From: Actinomycetes bacterium
Lineage (GTDB): Bacteria > Actinomycetota > Acidimicrobiia > Acidimicrobiales > Palsa-688
DNA: 23,242 nt
Reading direction: 5' to 3'
Assembly: GCA_021816565.1 (NCBI GenBank)
Contig: JAKAXN010000024.1
Coordinates: 1-23,242 of the forward strand
Shown one piece after another: positions 7,554 through 14,182 of the stretch (within the stretch, counting starts at the first letter, position 1; the number at the start of each line of letters is the position of its first letter). The position numbers were made by a program, and so were the translations under genes. Below the pieces are notes generated by a model. That model was given only the letters and a program-made list of their open reading frames with translations, was not told where the DNA came from and ran no database searches.

Positions 7554-9107
7554 CTACTGGACGGCCCGCTCCTTCCCCTCCCAGTAGGGGGCCCGCAGGT
7601 CCCGCTTGAGGACCTTCATGGCCCCTGAGAGGGGCAGCGGCTCGGTCCGGAACTCCACCGACTTGGGCACCTTGTACCCGGCGATGCGCTCGCGGGCCCA
7701 CGCCTTGATGGCCTCCTCGGTGACCCGGGCATCGGGCTTGGGGACCACGATGGCCATGACCGCCTCGCCCCACTGGTCGGAGGGCACCCCGATGACCGCG
7801 ACCTGCGCCACGTCGGGATGGCTGGAGATGGCGTTCTCCACCTCCGCCGAGTACACGTTCTCCCCGCCGGTGACGATCATGTCCTTCACCCGGTCGACCA
7901 GGTACACGTAGCCGGCGGCGTCCATGTAACCGGCGTCCCCGGTGTGGTACCAACCACCCCTGAAGGCCGCCTCGGTCTCCTGCGGCCGGTTCCAGTAGCT
8001 CTGCATGTAGTTGCCGGCCTTGGCGCAAACCTCGCCAGTGGTGCCGACCGGCACCGGCCGGCCCTCCTCGTCCTGGATGGACACCACCGATCCGGGCATG
8101 GGCCGGCCCGCCGAGCGCAGCAGGTCACCGCCCCGGCGGTGCTCATCCGGGCCCAGGCAGGTGAGCAGACCGCAGTTCTCGGTCATGCCGTAACCCTGGT
8201 AGACGTCCACCCACGGCAGCACCTCGAGCACCCGCTCCAGCAGGGCGGTGGGCATGGGGGAGGCGCCGTAGGTGAGTATGGTCAGCGACTCGAGCCGCCC
8301 GGCGTCGAAGGCGGGGTGGTCGAGCATCATCGAGATCATGGTGGGGACCATCACGGTCATGGTCACCTTGTGCCGGTCGATCACGTCGATGACCGACTCG
8401 GGGGAGAAAAGCGGTACCGATGTGGAGGTGCCGCCCACCGCCGGGATGGCCAGGATGCCGCCCAGGGACGCGGCGTGGAACATCGGCGTCTGGTGCAGGT
8501 AGACGTAGTTCTCGTCCATCACCCAGCGGGTGGCCACCTTGTACACGTCGAGCGCCAGCGCCCGCTGGTCGAGCACCACGCCCTTGGGAAGTCCGGTGGT
8601 CCCGCCGGTGTACATGAGCACGGCCGGGTCGCTCTCCTCGGGCTCGGCCGGCAGGACCGGCTCCCCGGAGGCCAGCAGCTCCTCGTAGCCGGCGTCGTGG
8701 GGCACGTCGCCGGGCCCGACCAGGACCACCTTCTCCAGGCCGGCCTCGGCCCGCACCTTGTCGATGGCCGCCCCGAAGAAGCCGTCGGCGAAGCAGACCT
8801 TCGATCCCGAGTCCTTGAGGATGAACTCGAGCTCCTTGGGGGCCAGGCGCAGGTTGAGCGGGTTGATGACCGACCCGGTGAGCAGGCTGGCGTGGTACAG
8901 CTCGAGGAACTGGTGCCCGTTGAGCGCCATGACCGCGAAGCGGTCACCGGGCCCGACACCGAGCCCACGCAGGGCGTCGCCCAGCTTGAGCACCCGCTGC
9001 AGGTGCTGGCTGTAGGTGGCGGTGAAGTCGCCGTCGATGACCGCGGTCTTGTCGGGGAGCCGGTCGACGGTGGGCAGGATGAACCGGTGGTAGAGCAGTT
9101 CTTTCAC
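7554..9107 (-). CDS. Acyl-CoA ligase (AMP-forming, FadD-like)
   Basis: A 517-residue adenylate-forming enzyme that activates a carboxylic acid with ATP and CoA. Visible motifs in order are the phosphate loop YTGGTTGLPKG (166-176), YGMTE, the adenine/ribose motif GWYHTGDAGY, the hinge DRVKDMIVTGGENVY, and the C-terminal catalytic Lys498 in GAMKVLKRD. The GTG start at 9107 gives the typical N-terminus (KELLYHRFILPTVDRLPDKTA). It lies 4 bp after the stop of the CMD-family gene, so the two are probably co-transcribed. The substrate (fatty, aromatic or sterol-derived acid) cannot be read. Adjacent lipid genes favour a fatty acid. Confidence 0.92.
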   Translation of the reverse strand: MKELLYHRFILPTVDRLPDKTAVIDGDFTATYSQHLQRVLKLGDALRGLGVGPGDRFAVMALNGHQFLELYHASLLTGSVINPLNLRLAPKELEFILKDSGSKVCFADGFFGAAIDKVRAEAGLEKVVLVGPGDVPHDAGYEELLASGEPVLPAEPEESDPAVLMYTGGTTGLPKGVVLDQRALALDVYKVATRWVMDENYVYLHQTPMFHAASLGGILAIPAVGGTSTSVPLFSPESVIDVIDRHKVTMTVMVPTMISMMLDHPAFDAGRLESLTILTYGASPMPTALLERVLEVLPWVDVYQGYGMTENCGLLTCLGPDEHRRGGDLLRSAGRPMPGSVVSIQDEEGRPVPVGTTGEVCAKAGNYMQSYWNRPQETEAAFRGGWYHTGDAGYMDAAGYVYLVDRVKDMIVTGGENVYSAEVENAISSHPDVAQVAVIGVPSDQWGEAVMAIVVPKPDARVTEEAIKAWARERIAGYKVPKSVEFRTEPLPLSGAMKVLKRDLRAPYWEGKERAVQ

Positions 9108-9111
9108 GGCG

Positions 9112-9597
9112 TCAGACCACGAGCCGCTCGTCGGGGGCGCGCACCCCGATGACGGCCAGAGCCCGGCCCATGCCCAGCCAGGCACCGCAGCACATGGTCA
9201 GGTCGGCCACCTCCTCGTCGCTGTAGGCGCCCCGCATGCGGTCCCAGAACCCGTCGTCCATGCCCTGATGGTCGAGGGCGAAGCGCTCGGCGAACTCGGC
9301 GGCCAGCTTCTCCCGCCCGCTCAGCGCCCCGGTGGTGCGCCACTTCGGTACCTCGGCGTAGAACCCCTCGTCGATGCCGGCCTCCTCGCCGCCCTTGGCC
9401 CGGGTGGCCCGGCACACGGCGCAGTCGTTGATGAGCGCGATGGTGTAGCGGGCCGCTTCGCGCTCGCGCTTGGCCAGGGAGGAGTGGGTGTAGACGGCGG
9501 TGGAGAGTCCCCCCATCGCCACAGCTATCTCCGGCCGGGCCAGGGTCCAGTCGGCGTGCTCGCCGAGGCCTCGGTCGGGGATCGATATGCGCGCCAT
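9112..9597 (-). CDS. Carboxymuconolactone decarboxylase / AhpD-like family protein
   Basis: A 161-residue helical protein of the CMD/AhpD superfamily. It keeps the CxxC pair (Cys59 and Cys62, in DCAVCRA) typical of AhpD-type thiol proteins. The His usually found four residues after the second Cys is Arg66, so peroxidase-partner activity is uncertain. A second Cys pair occurs near the C-terminus (MCCGAWLGMG). The ATG at 9597 is preceded by a TAGGAT hexamer at 6 bp, and the gene is first in a two-gene unit with the acyl-CoA ligase. It may be a redox or lyase-like accessory to acid catabolism; the function is not known. Confidence 0.8.
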   Translation of the reverse strand: MARISIPDRGLGEHADWTLARPEIAVAMGGLSTAVYTHSSLAKREREAARYTIALINDCAVCRATRAKGGEEAGIDEGFYAEVPKWRTTGALSGREKLAAEFAERFALDHQGMDDGFWDRMRGAYSDEEVADLTMCCGAWLGMGRALAVIGVRAPDERLVV

Positions 9598-9603
9598 GAC
9601 CGA

Positions 9604-9609
9604 ATCCTA
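9604..9609 (-). promoter_or_regulatory. Candidate leaderless promoter -10 (TAGGAT) of the CMD-ligase unit
   Basis: On the minus strand TTTAGGATTCGGTC leads directly into ATG 9597. The hexamer matches TANNNT and ends 6 bp before the start. The AGGA inside it could also act as a weak Shine-Dalgarno, so leaderless initiation is probable rather than certain. Confidence 0.55.
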
Positions 9610-9630
9610 AACCCGGTCCCCGGCGCCGGG

Positions 9631-12600
9631 CTACGGCCGGTCCACTACGAAGTACTTGGCCTGGGGGTGGTGGCAGATGATGGCCGCGGTGGACTGCTCG
9701 GGGTGGAACTGCCAGGAGGTCTCCTCGCTGACCTCGACGCCCAGACGCTCGGCGCCGACCAGCTCGGCCGCCTTGGCGTTGTCCTCCAGGTCCGGGCAGG
9801 CCGGGTAGCCCCACGAGTAGCGACCGCCGCGGTACTGCTGGCGGAACAGCCCCCCGACGGTGGGGCCGTCCTGGTCGACGAATCCCCAGTCGGCCCGGAT
9901 GCGCCGGTGCCAGTACTCGGCCAGGGCCTCGGTCATCTCCACGCCCAGCCCGTGCAGGTGCAGGTAGTCCTGGTAGAAGTTGCCGGCGAACAGCCGGGCC
10001 GCCTCCTCCGAAACCCGGGCTCCCATGGTGACCACCTGGAACGCCGCGTAGTCCTCCTCGCCCGAGGCGGTGGAGCGGAAGAAGTCGGCGATGGACAGCC
10101 ACGGGTCCGTGGGCTGGCGGGGGAAGCGGAAGCGCAGCCACTCGGAGTTGCGGCTGTCGTCCTTCCAGACGATCAGGTCGTCGCCTTCGGAGTTGACCGC
10201 GAACCAGCCGTAGGCCACGGCCGGCTGGAGTATCCCGCTGGCCCGGGCCTTGGCCAGTTCCTCCCGCAGCACGCCTCGGACCCGCTCCTTGAAGTCGGCG
10301 TCGGTCTCCGAGCGGGTCTTGTCCGGCCGGTAGCCCCACTGGCCCCGGAACAGGGAGGTCTCGTTGAGGTAGGCGGCGATGTCGTCCATGCCCACGCCGC
10401 GCTCCACGCGACTGCCTACGAACGGGGGTCGGAACAGCTCGTTGTCCGTGGCCACCGACGGGGCCCGGCTGGGGAGGTCCCCGCCGGCTGCTCCGGCCGA
10501 CCCAGCTGCCCCAGCCGCTCCGGCCGTCCGGGCGGCCCGGGGTCGGGCGCCCTCGCGGCCCTCGGGTACCCGGCCGAACTCCTGGTCGTCGCCGCCCGAG
10601 CGCTTGAGCTCCATGAGGCGGTCCATGGTGTGGAGGCCCTCGAAGGCGTCCTTGCCGTAGAACAGCCGGCCCCGGTACTCGGAGCGCAGGTCCCGCTCCA
10701 CGTAGGTCCGGGTGAGGGCCGCCCCGCCCAGGATCACCGGGATGTCCGACAGGCCCCGCTCGTTGAGCTCGAGCAGGTTCTCCCTCATGATCAGGGTGCT
10801 CTTCACGAGCAGGCCGGACATGCCGATGGCGTCCGCCCCGATCCGCTGGGCGGCCTCGACCATGTCGGTCAGGGGCACCTTGATGCCGAGGTTGTGCACC
10901 TCGTAGCCGTTGTTCGTGAAGATGATGTCGACCAGGTTCTTGCCGATGTCGTGGACGTCACCTTTGACGGTGGCCAGGACGATGCGGCCCTTGCCGGCGC
11001 CGTCGCCCGACTTCTCCATGTGGGGCTCGAGATGGGCGACGGCGTTCTTCATGGTCTCGGCGGACTGCAGCACGAACGGCAGCTGCATCTGCCCCGAGCC
11101 GAACAGGTCGCCCACGATCTTCATGCCGCCCAGCAGGGGGCCGTTGACCACGTCGAGGGCGGCCCAGCCCTCGGCCAGGGCCGCATCCAGGTCGGCCTCC
11201 AGGCCGTCGCGGTCGCCGTCGACGATCCGCTGCTCCAGGCGCCGCTCCAGGGGCCAGCCGCTGCGGTCCTCGCCTCCGAGGGCGGAGGAGCTCACCCCCT
11301 CGAACAGCTGCAGCAGCTCGGCCAGTGGGTCGTAGCCGCGCTCGGCGTCGCGCCGGTCGTAGATCAGGTCCCGGCACACCTCGACGACGCGCTCGTCGAT
11401 CTTGTGCAGGGGCATGATGCGGGCGGCGTGGACGATGGCGGCGTCGAGGCCGGCCTCCTGGCACTCGTGCAGGAACACCGAGTTGAGGGCGTGGCGGGCC
11501 GCGGGCGTCAGGCCGAAGCTGACGTTGGACAGCCCCACGATCGTTCCCACCCCGGGCAGGGCCTCCTTGATGGCCCTGATGCCCTCGATGGTCTCGATGC
11601 CGTCCCTCCGGCTCTCCTCCATGCCGGTGCTGATCGGCAGCACCAGCGGGTCGAAGAGAAGATCCTCGGGGGCGATCCCGTAGCGGCCGACCGCCAGGTC
11701 GTGGATGGCCCGGGCGGCTCTCAGCTTCCACTCGGCGGTGCGGGCCTGGCCCTCGGTGTCGATGCATGTGCACACCACCGCCGCCCCGTACTCGCGAGCC
11801 AGGCTGAGGAAGCGGTCCAGGCGGGTACCGGGGGCGTCGCCGTCCTCGAGGTTCACCGAGTTGAGGATGGGCTTGCCGGCGATCAGCTGCAGCCCCGTCT
11901 CGATGACGTCAGGCTCGGTGGAGTCCAGCATGATCGGCAGGGTGGCCTGGGTGGCGAAGCGGCTGGCCACCTCGCGCATGTCGGCCACCCCGTCCTCGCC
12001 GGTGTAGTCGACGCACACGTCGAGCACGTGGGCTCCGCCCTTCACCGCCTCGCGGGCCATGGCCACGCAGGTGTCCCAGTCGTCGGAGAGCATGGCCTCC
12101 CGGAACTTCTTGGAGCCGTTGGCGTTGGTCCGCTCGCCGACGACCAGGAACGAGGGGGACTGGTCGTAGGGGACGTGGCTGTAGATGGACGCCACGCCGG
12201 GCTCCGGGGTGGGCCGCCGCTCGGCGGGCGTCAGAGCCCGGCAGGCGTCGACCACGGCGGCGAGGTGGGCCGGGGTGGTGCCGCAGCACCCGCCCACCAC
12301 GTTGACCCCGTACTCGCTGATGAAGCGGGCGTGGTGATCGGCCAGCTGCTCGGGGGTCAGGTCGTAGTGCATCTGCCCGTCGACCACCGAGGGCAGGCCG
12401 GCGTTGGGGAGGACCGAGATGGGCACCGGGGAGTTGACGGACAGGTAGCGGAGGTGCTCGCTCATCTCCGCCGGCCCGGTGGCGCAGTTGAGCCCGACCA
12501 CGTCGGGCTTCATGGCGAGCAGCGTGGTCAGCGCAGCCCCGATCTCGGTGCCCATCAGCATCCGCCCGGTGGTCTCGATGGTCACCTGCACCTGGATCGG

Positions 12601-13161
12601 CACCGACCGGCCGGCCGCGACCATGGCCCGCCGGCAGCCGATCATGGCCGCCTTGGCCTGCAGCAGGTCCTGCACCGTCTCGATGACGAACAGGTCCACC
12701 CCGCCCTCGAGCAGGCCCTCGGCGGCCACCTGGTAGCCGTCGCGCTGCTCGGCGAAGGTGATCTGGCCCAGCGACGCGATCTTGGTCCCGGGCCCGAGCG
12801 AGCCGGCGACCCACCGGGGCCGGCCCGGCGTCTCCGCGGCCGCCCGGTCGGCCTCCGCCCGGGCGATCTGCGCCGCCTTCACCGCCAGCTCCCGGGCCCG
12901 GTCCTGCAGGCCGTACTCGGCCAGCACCCACGGCAGCGACCCGAAGCTGTCGGTCTCCACCACGTCGCAGCCCACCTCCAGGAAGCTGCGGTGGAGATCG
13001 GCCACCACATCGGGGCGGGTGTCGACCAGGACCTCGTTGCAGCCTTCCAGCGCCGGGCCTCCGAAGTCGTCGGGTCCGAGATGGCGCAGCTGCAGATTGG
13101 TGCCGGTGGCGCCGTCGAACACGACGACCCCGCTTCGCACCGCTTCGAGGTAGGAACTCAC
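9631..13161 (-). CDS. metH: Cobalamin-dependent methionine synthase
   Basis: A 1176-residue four-module MetH that methylates homocysteine from methyltetrahydrofolate through B12. The homocysteine domain (about 1-310) has the zinc ligands Cys226 (GLNCATGP), Cys292 and Cys293 (GGCCGTT). The folate domain starts near 342 (GERTNANGS). The B12 domain has DVHDIGKN with the cobalt ligand His737. The C-terminal AdoMet-activation domain (about 910-1176) carries YSWGYPACPD. Between the B12 and activation domains is a low-complexity Gly/Ala/Arg linker (about 855-908). All catalytic residues I can check are present, so it should be active and reactivable. The GTG start is preceded by TAGCCT at 7 bp. It diverges from a cobalamin adenosyltransferase gene across a repeat-bearing intergenic region. 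Confidence 0.96.
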   Translation of the reverse strand: MSSYLEAVRSGVVVFDGATGTNLQLRHLGPDDFGGPALEGCNEVLVDTRPDVVADLHRSFLEVGCDVVETDSFGSLPWVLAEYGLQDRARELAVKAAQIARAEADRAAAETPGRPRWVAGSLGPGTKIASLGQITFAEQRDGYQVAAEGLLEGGVDLFVIETVQDLLQAKAAMIGCRRAMVAAGRSVPIQVQVTIETTGRMLMGTEIGAALTTLLAMKPDVVGLNCATGPAEMSEHLRYLSVNSPVPISVLPNAGLPSVVDGQMHYDLTPEQLADHHARFISEYGVNVVGGCCGTTPAHLAAVVDACRALTPAERRPTPEPGVASIYSHVPYDQSPSFLVVGERTNANGSKKFREAMLSDDWDTCVAMAREAVKGGAHVLDVCVDYTGEDGVADMREVASRFATQATLPIMLDSTEPDVIETGLQLIAGKPILNSVNLEDGDAPGTRLDRFLSLAREYGAAVVCTCIDTEGQARTAEWKLRAARAIHDLAVGRYGIAPEDLLFDPLVLPISTGMEESRRDGIETIEGIRAIKEALPGVGTIVGLSNVSFGLTPAARHALNSVFLHECQEAGLDAAIVHAARIMPLHKIDERVVEVCRDLIYDRRDAERGYDPLAELLQLFEGVSSSALGGEDRSGWPLERRLEQRIVDGDRDGLEADLDAALAEGWAALDVVNGPLLGGMKIVGDLFGSGQMQLPFVLQSAETMKNAVAHLEPHMEKSGDGAGKGRIVLATVKGDVHDIGKNLVDIIFTNNGYEVHNLGIKVPLTDMVEAAQRIGADAIGMSGLLVKSTLIMRENLLELNERGLSDIPVILGGAALTRTYVERDLRSEYRGRLFYGKDAFEGLHTMDRLMELKRSGGDDQEFGRVPEGREGARPRAARTAGAAGAAGSAGAAGGDLPSRAPSVATDNELFRPPFVGSRVERGVGMDDIAAYLNETSLFRGQWGYRPDKTRSETDADFKERVRGVLREELAKARASGILQPAVAYGWFAVNSEGDDLIVWKDDSRNSEWLRFRFPRQPTDPWLSIADFFRSTASGEEDYAAFQVVTMGARVSEEAARLFAGNFYQDYLHLHGLGVEMTEALAEYWHRRIRADWGFVDQDGPTVGGLFRQQYRGGRYSWGYPACPDLEDNAKAAELVGAERLGVEVSEETSWQFHPEQSTAAIICHHPQAKYFVVDRP

Positions 13162-13168
13162 CGTTCCA

Positions 13169-13174
13169 AGGCTA
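13169..13174 (-). promoter_or_regulatory. metH: Candidate leaderless promoter -10 (TAGCCT) of metH
   Basis: On the minus strand GTAGCCT is followed by TGGAACG and then GTG 13161. The TANNNT hexamer ends 7 bp before the start codon, the spacing expected if transcription begins at the start codon. Confidence 0.6.
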
Positions 13175-13282
13175 CAGGGCGGTCGTCGGACCGGCAGTTG
13201 GGCGGCCGTCGTCGTGCCGTCCGGTGGGCCGTCGGCCGTCGGGCGGTAGGCGCCGTCGTCGGCGCCGTCCCCGGCGGATGAC

Positions 13283-13458
13283 GGGAACTGTTCATCGAAC
13301 GCGGGCGGCGGCGATCCAGTGAACAGCCGACCCTCGTTTTCGGGGGGTCAACTGTTCACCGGAAGCGAACGGGGAGAGCTCCGTGAACACTTGACCCCCC
13401 GATTCCGGGGGTGAACTGTTCACCGGGGTTTCGGGAGGAGCTCCGTTGAACACAACGG
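13283..13458 (+). repeat. Palindromic tandem repeat array, 64-bp period (two full and two half units)
   Basis: Two 41-bp palindromic units lie at 13319-13359 and 13383-13423. Each starts GTGAACA and ends CTGTTCAC, with a C-rich left arm, a G-rich right arm and a 3-4 bp centre. Half units flank them: AACTGTTCAT near 13286-13295 and TTGAACAC near 13446-13453. The core AACTGTTCA recurs at 13286, 13350 and 13414, exactly 64 bp apart; TGAACA recurs at 13320, 13384 and 13447. Spacers of 21-23 bp are partly conserved; two end in AGCTCC. The last core, GGTGAACTGTTCACC (13410-13424), is a perfect 7+1+7 palindrome. The final element also holds CCGTTG-AACA-CAACGG (13443-13458). It may be an operator array for the divergent genes or a palindromic repeat family. 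Confidence 0.85.
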
Positions 13459-13554
13459 TCACCGCCCCCCGCCCCCCCGCCGCGGCTGCAGCGCCGGGCG
13501 GCCCGCGGAGCCGGCCCGGCGCAGCGTGGCGCGGGGCTGCACCCGGGTGGCCGG

Positions 13555-13560
13555 TAGGCT
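13555..13560 (+). promoter_or_regulatory. Candidate leaderless promoter -10 (TAGGCT) of the adenosyltransferase-aminopeptidase unit
   Basis: GGTAGGCT is followed by ten pyrimidine-rich bases and then ATG 13571. No Shine-Dalgarno is possible in CCCCCTCCGC, so a leaderless or very short-leader transcript is likely. The 10-bp spacing is a little longer than at the other four sites. Confidence 0.5.
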
Positions 13561-13570
13561 CCCCCTCCGC

Positions 13571-14182
13571 ATGAAGATCTACACCCGAACCGGTGATGAC
13601 GGCACTACCGGGCTTCTGTTCGGCGGGCGGGTCCCGAAGGACTCGGCGGTGATCGCCGCCAACGGCGCGGTCGACGAGGCCCAGGCTGCGCTCGGCATGG
13701 TGAGAGCCGAGGTCGAGCGTGGCTCGGAGCTCGACGGCCTGCTGGTCGGCCTCGAACGGGACCTGTACGTGCTCATGGCCGAGGTGGCCACCGCAGCTGA
13801 GAACCGCCGCAAACTGAAGCCCGGCGTCAGTCTGGTGACCGCAGACATGGTCGGCGCGCTCGAGAGCCGCATCGACGAGCTGAGCGGCCGGTTCCCGCCC
13901 ATCACCGACTTCGTAATCCCGGGTCACGACCGGGTGTCGGCCTCCCTCGACCTGGCCCGCACCGCCACCCGCCGGGCCGAGCGCGCCGCTCTCCAGGTGT
14001 TCCCGCCGAGGAACGCGCCGGATGAGCCGGGTGCTGCGACCGGGCCCGGAGCCCCGGCCGGGACCGAACCGTCGCTGGTGGTGCAGTACCTCAACCGCCT
14101 GTCCGATCTGCTGTGGACCATGGCCAGATGGCAGGAGCACGGCGACTCGCTTCTATCCAGAAAGGCCCAGTCCCAGTCATGA
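13571..14182 (+). CDS. Cob(I)alamin adenosyltransferase, PduO type
   Basis: A 203-residue ATP:cob(I)alamin adenosyltransferase that makes adenosylcobalamin. The N-terminal ATP-binding motif YTRTGDDGTTGL (4-15), NGAVDEAQAALG, the RTATRRAER helix and the C-terminal YLNRLSDLLW are all family signatures. A Pro/Gly/Ala-rich insert (about 147-170) separates the last two motifs. The ATG at 13571 is chosen because MKIYTRTGDDG is the standard N-terminus; an upstream in-frame ATG at 13526 adds only unrelated residues. It diverges from metH, giving a B12-related pair, although MetH uses methylcobalamin rather than the product of this enzyme. Its stop overlaps the aminopeptidase start (ATGA). Confidence 0.93.
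   Translation: MKIYTRTGDDGTTGLLFGGRVPKDSAVIAANGAVDEAQAALGMVRAEVERGSELDGLLVGLERDLYVLMAEVATAAENRRKLKPGVSLVTADMVGALESRIDELSGRFPPITDFVIPGHDRVSASLDLARTATRRAERAALQVFPPRNAPDEPGAATGPGAPAGTEPSLVVQYLNRLSDLLWTMARWQEHGDSLLSRKAQSQS

Larger units (their letters stand above)
13162..13570 (+). other. 409-bp divergent intergenic region, no gene seen
   Basis: This is the only stretch over 300 bp without a gene. From the metH side it holds the metH -10 hexamer, a CGTCG-rich low-complexity stretch (about 13185-13280), the 64-bp palindromic repeat array (13283-13458), two C-runs (about 13463-13480), a GC-rich stretch and the adenosyltransferase -10 hexamer. A short frame runs into the adenosyltransferase from 13526 but has no family similarity. 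I looked for B12 riboswitch landmarks (B12-box-like GCCACTG) and found none. Confidence 0.8.

Noticed and set aside
7513..8028. N-terminal extension of the patatin gene to give 473 residues
   Set aside because: The extra frame lies inside the acyl-CoA ligase on the same strand, lacks family similarity, and a promoter hexamer sits right before ATG 7512.
9268..13281. Plus-strand open frame of about 1337 codons opposite metH
   Set aside because: It is antisense to a complete MetH, its translation is Gly/His/Val-rich without any family pattern, and long antisense frames are expected in DNA this GC-rich.
13342..13400. Intrinsic terminator hairpin in the metH upstream region
   Set aside because: The pairing is strong but no T-run follows, and both flanking genes are transcribed away from it.
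13319..13423. Integron attC sites
   Set aside because: The ends are GTGAAC/GTTCAC, not the RYYYAAC/GTTRRRY core sites, and there is no integrase or gene cassette.
13283..13458. CRISPR array
   Set aside because: The repeats are near-complete palindromes, the 21-23 bp spacers resemble each other at their ends, and no cas gene is near.
13162..13570. Cobalamin riboswitch upstream of metH or the adenosyltransferase
   Set aside because: I found no B12-box-like GCCACTG or the surrounding conserved elements; a covariance search would settle it.
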